Shown one piece after another: positions 1 through 8,498 of a stretch of 64,000 nt of DNA. The notes below the pieces were generated by a model. It worked only from the letters and a program-made list of their open reading frames with translations, searched no databases and was not told the DNA's origin. Numbering within the stretch: the stretch's first letter is position 1; each line of letters begins with the position of its first letter. This stretch comes from Amycolatopsis sp. FDAARGOS 1241 (GTDB lineage Bacteria; Actinomycetota; Actinomycetes; Mycobacteriales; Pseudonocardiaceae), in the NCBI RefSeq assembly GCF_016889705.1, contig NZ_CP069526.1, positions 1,116,001-1,180,000 of the forward strand. Reading direction: 5' to 3'. A program made the position numbers and the translations under genes.

Positions 1-1
1 C

Positions 2-553
2 ACCGAGTGGGTGGGTTTTCCGCTGTACTACACCGTCTACGGCGGCACGCAACCCGCGCGAACGGGACTTTCGCACGCCGCCATCGCGCCCTACGGGCCG
101 TACGCGTGCGGCGACGGCGAGACGATCTTCCTCGCCGTGCAGAACGACCGCGAATGGCAACGGCTGTGCGCGGACGTCCTCGGCCGTCCGTCGGTCGCGA
201 CGCACGAGTCGTTCGCCACCAACGATGCGCGTTCGGCCAACCGGGACGAGCTGCGCGTGGTGCTCGAGGAAGCCTTCGCCCCGCTGGACTCCGCGACGGT
301 GCTGGCGCGGCTGGACGCCGCCTCGATCGCCAATGCCCGGCTGCGCGGCATCGCCCAGCTGGCCGAACACCCGCAGCTGGCCGAACGCGGGCGGTGGGGC
401 GAGGTCGGCTCGCCGGCGGGCCCGTTGCGGGCGCTGGTCCCGCCCGTCACGGTCGCCGGCCGGACGCCGCGGTTCGACCCGATCCCCGACGTGGGCGAGC
501 ACAACCCGGCTCTGCTCGCCGAACTCGGGTACGACGAGCTGCCCGCGGACTGA
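2..553 (+). CDS. CaiB/BaiF family CoA-transferase, C-terminal part
   Basis: The reading frame is open from the left edge, so only the last ~183 residues of a gene that starts outside the window are seen. The sequence has the look of the C-terminal half of class III CoA-transferases: a Tyr/Gly-rich strand (YYTVYGG), then GPYACGDGETIFLAVQNDREW, and a late HNPALLAELGY segment typical of the end of this family. Such enzymes move CoA between carboxylic acids through an aspartyl-CoA anhydride; the catalytic Asp would lie upstream of the window. The substrate cannot be told. An isochorismatase-like gene follows after ~105 bp on the same strand. Confidence 0.8.
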   Translation, partial: TEWVGFPLYYTVYGGTQPARTGLSHAAIAPYGPYACGDGETIFLAVQNDREWQRLCADVLGRPSVATHESFATNDARSANRDELRVVLEEAFAPLDSATVLARLDAASIANARLRGIAQLAEHPQLAERGRWGEVGSPAGPLRALVPPVTVAGRTPRFDPIPDVGEHNPALLAELGYDELPAD

Positions 554-657
554 GTCCTCCCGGCGCGGCTGCGTCGGGGCCGTTTCCGTCGGTGCCGGTT
601 GTGCCGGTGCGTCTTCGGCCGTGCGTTTTTGTCGGTGGTGGTTGCGATGCTCCCGGC

Positions 658-1167
658 ATGTCTCCGGTACTGCTGCTGATCGACGTCCAGCACAACATGC
701 TCCGCCCGCCCGAACCCGTGCCCGCGGCCGAACCGGTGTCGGCCGCGATCGCCGCCGTCCTGGCCCGTGCCCGCGACGCCGGCGCCCAGGTCGTGCACAT
801 CCGCAACAACGGTTCAGCCGACGACCCGGATGCCCCGGGTTCCCCAGGCTGGGCCTTGATCCACGAGGTGCGGCCGGGTGAGCACGTGGTGGACAAGACC
901 ACGCCGGACTCCTTCGCCGGCACGCCGCTGGCGACCGTCCTGCCCGCCGGAGCACCTCTCGTCGTAGCGGGCCTGCAGAGCGACTTCTGTGTCCGTGAGA
1001 CGACGCTGGCCGCACTGAAGCGCGGGCACCCGGTCACGGTCGTGAGCGACGCCCACGCCACCTACGACGGCGAGGTCCCGGCCGCCGAGGGATCGGCGCG
1101 GGTTTCGGCGGAGCTCGCCGAAGCGGGCGCGAGCCTGGTGTCGAGCGAGGTGGTGAGCTTCGCGTGA
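658..1167 (+). CDS. isochorismatase-family cysteine hydrolase
   Basis: A 169-residue cytosolic hydrolase of the isochorismatase-like fold. The Asp-Lys-Cys triad is visible: D9 in LLIDVQ, K80 in VVDKTTPDSF and C111 in LQSDFCVRET. The ATG at 658 is chosen because the family begins directly with the LLIDVQ strand; the open frame extends further upstream, but that part overlaps the CoA-transferase gene in another frame. Members hydrolyse isochorismate, nicotinamide or other amides. Nothing nearby fixes the substrate, and there is no siderophore or phenazine gene in view. Confidence 0.85.
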   Translation: MSPVLLLIDVQHNMLRPPEPVPAAEPVSAAIAAVLARARDAGAQVVHIRNNGSADDPDAPGSPGWALIHEVRPGEHVVDKTTPDSFAGTPLATVLPAGAPLVVAGLQSDFCVRETTLAALKRGHPVTVVSDAHATYDGEVPAAEGSARVSAELAEAGASLVSSEVVSFA

Positions 1168-1319
1168 CGGAAACCCGGTGATCGAGCTCGGCGGCGGCCG
1201 GGCGGGCGGCGGGGTAGCGGGTTCGCCGTACTGCCCGATCCCTGCCACCGGAACCGGCTGACGGCGAGCCCACCCTGATTCACCTCACACCCCACACGCC
1301 ACGCTCATGCGTAACATAA

Positions 1320-1335
1320 GTCATCAGACGATGAC
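1320..1335. promoter_or_regulatory. inverted repeat, candidate TetR operator
   Basis: GTCATC-AGAC-GATGAC is a perfect 6-bp inverted repeat with a 4-nt spacer, 8 bp upstream of the ATG of the MFS exporter gene. The exporter is followed by an overlapping TetR regulator, so this is a plausible autoregulatory operator. The link to the regulator is inferred from position only. Confidence 0.4.
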
Positions 1336-1343
1336 ATCGACCG

Positions 1344-2858
1344 ATGACCGAGGTGTGCGTGATGTCCGTGCTGTCCGGAACCCGAACCAGACTGAGCCGG
1401 GTTCGCGGGTTCGTCCCCACGCTCGTGTTCCTGGGCCTGGTCGTCGCGGTGGTCAGCAGTCTCGGGGCGCCGCTGATCCCGGCGGTGGCCGAGGTGCACC
1501 ACGTGGCGCTGGTGGACGCGCAGTGGTCGTTGACCGTCACCCTCGTGGCTGGGGCCATGGTCACGCCGGTGATGGGGCGGCTGGGTGACGGGCCGGCGCG
1601 GCGCGGCGTGATCCTGGCCGGGCTGGCGCTGGTCGTCGTCGGGTGTGTGCTGGCGGCACTGCCGCTCGGGTTCGCGGCGCTGCTCGCCGGGCGCGCGTTG
1701 CAAGGGGCCGGCTTGGGGCTGACGCCGCTGACGATCGCGACGGCGCGCGACGCACTGGAACCTGCGAAGGCGCGCCCGACGATGGCGATGCTCTCGATCA
1801 CGACCGTGGCGGGAGTGGGGCTGGGCTACCCGGTCACGGGGCTGGTGACTGAGTTCGGTGGTCTGGCGGCAGCGTATTGGTTCGGCGCGGTCGTGGCCGC
1901 TGTCGCGCTCGTCGCGGCGATGCGGGTGCTGCCGCACGCGCGGCACCTCAAGCGCGCCCGGCTCGACGTGCCGGGCGCCGTGCTCCTCGGCCTGGGACTG
2001 GGTGCCTTGCTGCTGGTCATCAGCAAGGGTGAGGAATGGGGCTGGCTTTCGGGCGCCGCATTCGCCACGGCGGCGATCGCCGGCGCGGCGCTCCTGACCT
2101 GGGTGTGGCACGAGCTGCGCAGCAGCCACCCGCTCGTCGACCTGCGGCTGTTGCGGTTTCCGGGCGTGCTGGCGGCCGACGTCGCGGCGCTGCTGTCGGG
2201 GACGGGCATGTACCTGCTGGTCTCGCTGATCGTCCAGTTCGTGCAGACGCCGCCGGCGGCGGGCGGGCTCGGCGGGTCCGTGGTGGTCGCGGGGTTGGTG
2301 CTGCTGCCGTTCTCGATCGGCAGCCTGCTGGCCGGCCGCGTCGCGCCACTGTTCATCCGGCGCGGCCGGACGGGTGTCCTGATCCCCGGGGCGGCCGTCC
2401 TCGCGCTGGTGAGCGTCGGCGGGTTCGGGTTCGTGCGGCACGACTACGCGGTGCTGGCCGTGGTGATGACGGTGACCGGCCTGGCCGTCGGCACGGTCTT
2501 CGCCGTGATGCCCGGCCTGATCACCCGCGCGACGCCACCGCACGAGACCGGCAGTGCGATGAGCTTCAACCAGGTCCTGCGCTACGTCGGCTACGCCACC
2601 GGCAGCGCGCTGAGCGCCGCGATCCTCGCCGCGCACACGCCCGCCGGGCAGCACTACCCCGAAAGCTCCGGGTACGCGATCGCGGCGTTCGCCGGAGTGG
2701 CGGTCTGGCTTCTCACCGCCGTTTTCGGCATCCTGCTCCCCGGCCGGACAACGCCGCCGCAGCAGGCCGAGCCGACCGGCGCGGCGGCGCAGGTGCTCGT
2801 TGACGAAAGCGTCGCGGGCGGGCTCCCCGACGACGAAGACCAAGGAGCGCGTGGATGA
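1344..2858 (+). CDS. MFS drug-efflux transporter (DHA2-like)
   Basis: A 504-residue integral membrane protein with about 12-14 hydrophobic segments. It carries the MFS loop-2 signature region (residues ~70-85, GRLGDGPARRGVI) and GYPVTGLVTEFGGLAAAYWF, which matches motif C of drug/proton antiporters. Length and pattern fit the EmrB/QacA branch. The ATG at 1344 is used; an in-frame ATG at 1362 is a realistic alternative. The last bases overlap the next gene (ATGA), so the two are translationally coupled. A palindrome lies just upstream. The likely role is regulated export of a toxic small molecule; the substrate is unknown. Confidence 0.88.
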   Translation: MTEVCVMSVLSGTRTRLSRVRGFVPTLVFLGLVVAVVSSLGAPLIPAVAEVHHVALVDAQWSLTVTLVAGAMVTPVMGRLGDGPARRGVILAGLALVVVGCVLAALPLGFAALLAGRALQGAGLGLTPLTIATARDALEPAKARPTMAMLSITTVAGVGLGYPVTGLVTEFGGLAAAYWFGAVVAAVALVAAMRVLPHARHLKRARLDVPGAVLLGLGLGALLLVISKGEEWGWLSGAAFATAAIAGAALLTWVWHELRSSHPLVDLRLLRFPGVLAADVAALLSGTGMYLLVSLIVQFVQTPPAAGGLGGSVVVAGLVLLPFSIGSLLAGRVAPLFIRRGRTGVLIPGAAVLALVSVGGFGFVRHDYAVLAVVMTVTGLAVGTVFAVMPGLITRATPPHETGSAMSFNQVLRYVGYATGSALSAAILAAHTPAGQHYPESSGYAIAAFAGVAVWLLTAVFGILLPGRTTPPQQAEPTGAAAQVLVDESVAGGLPDDEDQGARG

Positions 2859-3409
2859 CGGACACACCGCGCCGCCGCGACGCCGGGCGCACCCGGGCCG
2901 CTCTGCTCAAAGCCGCGGCCGAGCTGTTCGCCGAACGCGGCTTCGCCCAGGCCACGATCCGCGACATCGGCGAACGCGCGGGTGTCGACTCCGCGATGAT
3001 CGCTCGCTACTTCGGCGGCAAGGCGCAGCTGTACGTCGCGGTGCTGCACGAGGAACAGGGTGCCGAGGACCCACCCGACCTGCTCGACACCGACCGGCTG
3101 CGTGAGCTCGTGGGACGCGCCGTCCGCCAGGGGCCCGGCCCGCTGTACCACGCGGCTCTGCACCCGCACGACGATCCGCAGGCCGACGAGTACTCCCGCA
3201 CCGAACTGCACCGCCGCATCGTCACGCCGCTGGCCGGGCGCCTGAGGGCTGACGCAGTCGACCGGCCGCAGGCCCGCGCCGAACTGCTCACCGCCGCGGT
3301 CGTCGGTGTCCTCATCGGCCGGTCGTCGGGTGCGCTCCCGGCACTGACGGCCCTCGACGCCGATACCCTGACCTCGTTGCTCACGCAAGTCCTGTCCTCT
3401 ATGGAGTGA
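2855..3409 (+). CDS. TetR/AcrR family transcriptional regulator
   Basis: A 184-residue one-component repressor. The N-terminal ~50 residues form the TetR helix-turn-helix: RAALLKAAAELFAERGF, ATIRDIGERAGVDSAMIARYF, then GGKAQLY. The C-terminal ligand domain is poorly conserved, as usual for the family. Its ATG overlaps the stop of the MFS exporter gene, and a palindrome sits in front of that gene, so it probably represses the exporter-regulator pair until a drug binds. Confidence 0.88.
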   Translation: MTDTPRRRDAGRTRAALLKAAAELFAERGFAQATIRDIGERAGVDSAMIARYFGGKAQLYVAVLHEEQGAEDPPDLLDTDRLRELVGRAVRQGPGPLYHAALHPHDDPQADEYSRTELHRRIVTPLAGRLRADAVDRPQARAELLTAAVVGVLIGRSSGALPALTALDADTLTSLLTQVLSSME

Positions 3410-3519
3410 TAGGGGAACCCGAAGTGCCCGTCCGCACCCGAACCCGTTTCGAGGGTGAGTCGTCTTGGGTAGTGAGGAGGCGGCGAAGAGGTCGCCCATG
3501 AGTCGGGGAGTGGATTTTC

Positions 3520-4161
3520 ATGCGGGGTAGCACGATCGGGCAAGGTGTGGCGGGCATCGCGGCGGTGTTCGCACTGGCGGCGTGCTCGGGCGGGGGCACC
3601 ACGGGGGCGCAGCAACCGTCGAGTGATCTGGTGGCGAACAGCTCGACTTCGGCCGCGCCCACCGCGACCTCGTCGGTGCCGAACGCGCAGCCGAGCACGC
3701 AGCAGCCGCACACCGGAGCCGCACCGGCTTCCGTTGCCGCGTCCGGGTTCCACGCGGAGCTGACGATCCAGCAGCCGGGCCTGGGCCTGCTGGCGCTCGA
3801 GAACACCGGCAAGAGCGCCGTGACGATCGAGGGCTGGCCGCAGCTGCAGTTCCTCGCGGCGGACGACTCGCAGCTCAAGGTGCCCACGCAGAACGTCGAA
3901 ATCCCCGGGCCGGGCCCGTCCATCACGCTGCGCCCGGGCACCAACGCCTTCGCCGGCGTGAAATGGGAAACCGGTGACAAGGGCAACCCGAGCACCTTCG
4001 TCGCGACCACGCTCAAGCTCGTCCCGCCGCACGGCAGCGGGTCCACTGTGGTCGACGTGATCGGCACGGACGGCCAGAAGGTCGGTTACCCGGAGTTCGA
4101 CGTGACCTCGGTCAAGGTCGGCACGCTGCAGCCGTCCACCCAAGGGGTTACGGTCTTCTGA
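3520..4161 (+). CDS. DUF4232-type secreted lipoprotein
   Basis: A 213-residue exported lipoprotein. The signal peptide ends in a lipobox (LAAC, C22), followed by a Gly/Ser/Thr-rich linker to residue ~75 and then a beta-rich domain resembling DUF4232: a strand ending LLALENTGKSAVTIEGWPQL, then GTNAFAGVKW. DUF4232 proteins are common outer-surface lipoproteins of actinomycetes with no known function. The gene stands alone and is followed by a strong hairpin terminator. Confidence 0.8.
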   Translation: MRGSTIGQGVAGIAAVFALAACSGGGTTGAQQPSSDLVANSSTSAAPTATSSVPNAQPSTQQPHTGAAPASVAASGFHAELTIQQPGLGLLALENTGKSAVTIEGWPQLQFLAADDSQLKVPTQNVEIPGPGPSITLRPGTNAFAGVKWETGDKGNPSTFVATTLKLVPPHGSGSTVVDVIGTDGQKVGYPEFDVTSVKVGTLQPSTQGVTVF

Positions 4162-4168
4162 GCCGGAC

Positions 4169-4205
4169 ACGACCGGCGCGGCACCTTCGCGGCCGCGCCG
4201 GTCGT
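4169..4205 (+). terminator. intrinsic terminator hairpin after the lipoprotein gene
   Basis: A perfect 14-bp inverted repeat (4169-4182 with 4192-4205) with a 9-nt loop begins a few bases after the stop codon. There is no U-tract, which is usual for high-G+C actinomycetes. Confidence 0.75.
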
Positions 4206-4441
4206 CCGTCCTCGGTGGACCGTGAGCCGCCGGCTCGGCCAGCGCGGCAGAAATCTTCGCGTAAGCGGTTCACCGGGTGAATTCATTGCGCCGTGCGGAT
4301 GTCCTTGCCGCCGTCGTGCCCCATCGTCCCTTCGCGACGGTGACCTGCGTCGCACCTCCGAGCCCACCCGACCGCGCCGGGGAGGCTGGGCGCCGAGAGC
4401 GGTGACGCGGGAAAGGCCCACAACGGACGAGCCCATACGAA

Positions 4442-5803
4442 ACGGCGGCGTCGGAATCCCTGAGCCCGGCGGAGGTGGCGGGGCTCGTGCGGCCCATCGC
4501 CGGACCGGTGGTGCTGCCCGGCGACGCGGGATTCGAAGCCGAGTGCGCGACGTTCAACTTGCTGACGACGTACGCCCGGCTGTCGCGGTCGGCGCGACGA
4601 GCGCCGCGGACGTGCAGGAGGTCGTGCGGTTCGCAGCCGAACGGGATCTGCCGATCGCCGTGCTCGCCACCGGACACCAGGTCGTGAACGCGGCCCGCGG
4701 CGCGGTGCTGCTGAACCTGTCCCGGATGGCCGGCGTGAAGGTCGACCCAGGCGCCGAGGTCGCCCGCGTGGAGGGCGGGGCGCAGTGGGATCGCGTGCTC
4801 GAGGAGGCCGGCCGGTTCGGCCTCGCGGGGGCCAGTGGCGCCTCGGCGACCGTCGGCGTCGTCGGCTACCACCTGGGCGGCGGGCAGACCCCGATCCTCG
4901 ACCGCCGGTACGGCTATGCGGCCGACCACGTGCGCTCCTTCGGCCTCGTCACCGCCGACGGCGCGCTGCGCGAAGTCACGGAGGCTTCGGAAAGGCAACT
5001 TCGGCGTGGTCACCTCGATGGAGTTCTCGCTGTTCCCCGTGAAGACCTTCTACGGCGGTGGCCTCTTCTTCGCTGGGACCCACGCGGCGAGGGTGCTGCA
5101 CACGTGGCGCGAATGGGTCACCGCGTTGTCGGTCGACATGACGTCGTCGATCGCGTTCCTGCGGCGCCCGCCGCTGCCTTCCGTGCCGGGGCTCCTGCGC
5201 GGCACTTTCGTGGTCCACGTGCGGTTCTCGTCGCTCGGCTCCGCGGCCGACGCGGAGGCCGCGCTCGCGCCGCTGCGCGCTGGCGCCGGCCGTGCTCGAC
5301 ACGATCGACGAAACTCCGTACCGCGAAGCCGAACACCTCCACCTGGACCGGCCGGTGCCCGTCCCGTGGGTCGAGCGCAGCACGGAGCTGCACTCGTTCC
5401 CCGCCGAAGCCGCCGACGTGCTGCTCGCGGCCCTCGGCCCGGACTCGGGCACCGCGCTCGGCTTCACGCAACTTCGGGCGCTGGGCGGCGCACCGGCCGA
5501 GGAGCCGGCCGTGCCCAGCGCCGTCGCCGGTCGCGGTGGGCCGTCGTGGGGTCGGGCGCCGGCGGTCCCGACCGAGTGCCGGAGTTCCGGGCGCAGCTGG
5601 CTTCGCTCGTCGAAGCGCTGGCGCCGTGGACGCAGGACGAACTGAACGCCAACCTGCTGACCGCGGCCCAGGGCACTACGCCTACCGAGGTTCGCGCAGC
5701 GTATGGCGCCGACCGCTACGAGCGCCTCGCCGAGCTCAAGCGGCGCTACGACCCGCACAACCTGTTCCGGGTCAACCACAACATCGTGCCGGCGCCCCGC
5801 TGA
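4442..5803 (+). pseudogene. FAD-linked oxidoreductase (berberine-bridge type), frameshifted
   Basis: Pieces of one FAD_binding_4 plus BBE-domain oxidase are spread over all three forward frames. The first piece runs to about 4565 (PGDAGFEAECATFNLL). The second, to about 4985, includes HQVVNAARGAVLLNLSRM, LAGASGASATVGVVGYHLGG and GALREVTE. The third, to about 5280, includes KGNFGVVTSMEFSLFPVKTF. The fourth lies at 5280-5540 (LDTIDETPYREAEHL). The third frame then returns for the C-terminal berberine-bridge-like end (RYDPHNLFRVNHNI). The usual segment between GALREVT and KGNFGVV, normally with a DLFWALRGG-type motif, is missing. At least four frame changes plus a deletion make a working enzyme unlikely. 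No clear start codon remains. Confidence 0.8.
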
Positions 5804-5857
5804 CGGCCCGGCTCACCGGTCGGCAGCGCTGCGTGAAGCACGCGCCGCACAACAGAA

Positions 5858-5891
5858 CGAGGGCCCCGGATCGAGTGATTCGGGGCCCTCG
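5858..5891 (-). terminator. terminator hairpin downstream of the tRNA-Val genes
   Basis: A perfect 11-bp inverted repeat (5858-5868 with 5881-5891) with a 12-nt loop lies 7 bp beyond the 3' end of the first tRNA-Val. Read on the minus strand it is followed by a T-rich stretch, so it most likely ends the tRNA transcript. Confidence 0.7.
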
Positions 5892-5897
5892 TGGCGG

Positions 5898-5969
5898 TGG
5901 GCGATACTGGGATCGAACCAGTGACCTCTTCGGTGTGAACGAAGCGCTCTCCCCCTGAGCTAATCGCCC
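5898..5969 (-). tRNA. tRNA-Val (anticodon CAC)
   Basis: The minus strand folds into a full cloverleaf. It has a 7-bp acceptor stem (GGGCGAT with ATCGCCC), a D-loop, the anticodon stem CTTCG/CGAAG around the loop TTCACAC, and a T-arm with GGTTCGATCC. The discriminator is A and CCA is not encoded. The anticodon CAC reads GUG. A second tRNA-Val lies 26 bp upstream, so the two are probably cotranscribed. Confidence 0.95.
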
Positions 5970-5995
5970 GCCGGGTGAGTCCACATCGGACTGCG

Positions 5996-6067
5996 TGCGC
6001 GATACTGGGATTGAACCAGTGACCTCTTCCGTGTCAGGGAAGCGCTCTCCCGCTGAGCTAATCGCGC
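5996..6067 (-). tRNA. tRNA-Val (anticodon GAC)
   Basis: A minus-strand cloverleaf with the acceptor GCGCGAT/ATCGCGC, an anticodon stem CTTCC/GGAAG around CTGACAC, and a T-arm with GGTTCAATCC. The anticodon GAC reads GUC and GUU. It lies upstream of the CAC isoacceptor in the same probable transcript. Confidence 0.95.
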
Positions 6068-6179
6068 GCTGCGAGAAACCAGCTTAGCGAACCCCGTCGA
6101 CCCCGTGACGCGGGGTCCGCCTTTGTCCCTTCACCCGGCATGAGCAGCGCGAACACGAGTGGCGAGGCTCAGTCGTGTA

Positions 6180-6194
6180 ATCACGATTAGTGAT
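6180..6194. promoter_or_regulatory. inverted repeat, possible regulator site
   Basis: ATCAC-GATTA-GTGAT is a 5-bp inverted repeat in an A/T-richer patch. It lies in the ~220-bp gap between the tRNA-Val genes and the decayed RidA-like/MFS pair. It may be the remnant operator of those genes. No regulator gene is adjacent. Confidence 0.25.
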
Positions 6195-6289
6195 AGTCAC
6201 CCGGTGCGGGACGTCATCCACCACGAGGGTCACGACCCGGCGAAGCGGAGCCCCTCCGTGCCCGCGATCCGGCCCGGACGTGGCGGTCC

Positions 6290-6613
6290 GTGTTCCCGTC
6301 GGGGCTCACCGCGGCGCCGCGCGACCACGGCCAGGCGCACGTGCCGGAGGTGATCGAGGCCATCCCGACCGGCGCGAGGGAGCAGCTGACGCTGCTGCCG
6401 GCGAAGCTCGACCGCACGCTCGAGTCGGCCGGGTGGGGGGGCGCCGACGGCGTGAACCTGATCCGGTTCTTCACCGGCGTCGAGCGCGATCAGGACCCCG
6501 AGTGGTTCGGCGGCCACGCGCCCACGAGCACGTCGGCCGAGGACGCCCGGCTCGCGACGGACGCGCGGTTGCGGATCGAGATCCAGGCCGTCGTGGTCCG
6601 CGGCGAGGTGTGA
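6290..6613 (+). pseudogene. RidA/YjgF-like fragment
   Basis: About 107 residues whose second half resembles RidA-family enamine/imine deaminases: LPAKLDRTLESAGWGGADGV followed by LIRFFTGV, and a final LRIEIQAVVV strand like the family's closing IEAEAV motif. The N-terminal family strands are not recognisable in any frame, and conserved residues in the middle are poor. It sits directly upstream of a clearly broken MFS gene, so it is treated as a decaying partner. It could instead be an unrelated intact small protein starting at 6290. Confidence 0.35.
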
Positions 6614-6617
6614 AGCC

Positions 6618-7943
6618 GTGCCGGAAGACCCGAAGGTCGTCGCGACCACGACGTGCGCTGCGGCCTCGCCGCGGGGCCCGCCGACGGACAGCGCCTTGCC
6701 GGCCGGCGGGCGCGGCTGGGTGTCCGTCGCCGCTGTCGCGCTCGGCGCGTTCGTCATCATCACCACGGAGACCCTGCCGGTGGGACTACTCCCGGACATC
6801 GCCGCCGGCCTCGGCGTTTCGCTCGGGCTCGCCGGGCTGCTGGCGCTCGTGCCGGGCCTGAGCGCCGCGGTGGCGGCGCCGCTGTTCTTCCTCGGGGCTG
6901 GGTGGTTCGACCGGCGCACGGTGATCCTCGCGCTGGGGCTGCTGGTGCTGGCGTCCAACGCGATCGTCGCCGTGGCCCCGAACTTCGCGGTGGTCCTGCT
7001 CGCGCGGGTGCTGCTCGGCGCGGCGGTCGGTGCGTTCTGGACCGTCGTGACGCCGGTCGGTCCAAAGCTCGCCCGGCCGGCGCGCGGCACGCGTGCCATC
7101 TCGATCATCGCGGCCGGAGTTTCGGGGGGCATGGTGGTCGGGCTGCCGGCGGGACAGTTCTTCGGGACGCCGCTGGGCTGGCGCGTCACTTTCGCTGCCG
7201 CGGGCGGCGCGGCGCTGCTGATCGTGCTCGCACAAGCGCTGCTGCTGCCGCGGATTCCGCCGGACGGCCGCTCACACCTGCGTGACCTCACCTGCGTGAC
7301 CTCACCGGCGCCGTGAAGCGGGCCATGGCGCGCTTCGGGCTCGCGGCGAGCGCGGTGGCGTTCATCGGGCAGTTCGCCGCCTCGACCTACATCACGCCGT
7401 TCCTGCTCGAGCACGCCCACCTCTCCGGTGGCGCGCTCACGGTGCTGTTCCTCGTCTACGGCTGCGGCGGCATCGCCGGTTCGCTCTTCGGCGGCTCGTT
7501 GCTCACCCGCGGGGTCATCGCGACGTTCGCCGGCGCCGCGACGGCCGTGGCCGCGCTGCTCGTCGGGCTGGCCTGTGCGGGCACGCTGTCCTAGCTGGTC
7601 GGCGCGCTCGTCGTCGCGTGGGGCCTGCTCTGGGGGGATCGTGCCGCTCGCCGCCCAGGTCTGGCTGCTCGACGCGGTGCCCGAGACGCCCGAGGCCGCC
7701 TCGGCGGCGAACGTGACCAACCTGCAGCTCTCGCTCGCCGCCGGGTCGGCGCTCGGCGGTGTGCTCGTCGACTCGACGACGCTGCCGGTCGTCTTCCTCA
7801 CCGCCGGCGCGACCGTGTTCGCCGCCGGGGTGATCGCCGCCGTGGCCGGCCGGCGGGGCCGGCCGGCCACGGCGCTGACCGGTCGCGCCGTCGTGGTCTG
7901 CCGGGAGTCAGGCGCGCACGGTCTCCAGCGCGCGCGACCATGA
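6618..7943 (+). pseudogene. MFS transporter (DHA1/AraJ-like), inactivated
   Basis: Three consecutive pieces make one 12-helix arabinose-efflux-type MFS protein. The first runs from a GTG at 6618 to ~7288 (TETLPVGLLPDIAAGLGVS, then LLGAAVGAFWTVVTPVG). The second spans ~7303-7591 (STYITPFLLEHAHLSGGA). The third spans ~7635-7943 (IVPLAAQVWLLDAVPE). The first break is a 14-bp tandem duplication (7275-7302): removing one copy restores the frame exactly (HLRDLTGAVKRAMARF). An in-frame TAG follows at 7592-7594, then a one-base shift in a G6 run near 7634-7639. Three independent lesions argue for a real pseudogene. Confidence 0.88.
7275..7302. repeat. 14-bp tandem duplication
   Basis: CACCTGCGTGACCT occurs twice head to tail (7275-7288 and 7289-7302) inside the MFS pseudogene. 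It shifts the frame by +2, and its removal rejoins the two coding frames seamlessly. Confidence 0.9.
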
Positions 7944-7992
7944 CAAGCTCCCGCCGCGCTGGGCCGCCGAGAATGTCACGTCTGGGGAGGAC

Positions 7993-8325
7993 GTGCTCGC
8001 CATGCTCGCCACCGACGCCGGCGAGGACCTGCCCGGCGACACCCTCACCGTGCACACCCCCACCTACACCAAGGTGTTCCGTGCGGCGCGTGAAGCGACG
8101 TTCACGCCTCAAGTGGCCCGTGGGCCGCTGGCGCGCCGGCCGTACGACCTTCGGCACGCCGCGGTGAGCACTTGGCTGGCCGCCGGTGTGCCGGCCGCGA
8201 CGGTTGCTCAATGGGCCGGCCAGTCGGTGGGGGTGCTGCTGGAGGTCTACGCCAGCTTTCTCGACGGCGGTGAGGAGGCTGCCAAGCGGAAGATCGACGA
8301 GGTGTTAGGCAACGCGCCGAGGTGA
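7993..8325 (+). pseudogene. 3' remnant of a tyrosine integrase from an earlier AICE
   Basis: About 110 residues equivalent to the C-terminus of the intact integrase at 33902-35338: the LRHAAVSTWLAAGV box, WAGQSVGVLLEVYASFLDGG with the nucleophile Tyr, and a matching tail. The Arg-I box and the whole N-terminal part are missing. WAGQS has Gln where the intact protein has the conserved His (WAGHS). The DNA is similar but clearly not identical to the intact gene, so this is a different lineage and not a recent duplication. It lies 127 bp before the left att repeat, nearly the same spacing as the intact pair (129 bp). It marks an older element in the same tRNA gene, most of which has been deleted. 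Confidence 0.85.
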
Positions 8326-8399
8326 GCGTGTACGTGCATTGCACGCTGGCCCCCGTGTCCGGCCGCGGTCCGCCGTGGCCGGCCGGGAAGGACATGAAT

Positions 8400-8437
8400 C
8401 GGCCCCTACCGCGTTTGCGCTGGTAGGGGCCGGTTTT
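8400..8437 (+). terminator. intrinsic terminator after the integrase remnant
   Basis: An 11-bp perfect stem (8400-8410 with 8422-8432) and an 11-nt loop, followed by GTTTT. It lies between the integrase remnant and the left att repeat. Confidence 0.75.
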
Positions 8438-8452
8438 GTGTGTTCAGGAAGT

Positions 8453-8498
8453 GTGCCCTCGGCAGGATTCGAACCTGCGACACCTGCCTCCGGAGGGC
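8453..8498. repeat. left attachment site (46-bp core)
   Basis: These 46 bp are identical to 35468-35513. They copy the 3' part of tRNA-Arg(CCG), from the 3' end through the T-arm to the 5' side of the anticodon stem, plus 1 bp outside the tRNA. The following bases do not complete a tRNA, so this is the att copy made by integration and not a gene. Confidence 0.93.
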
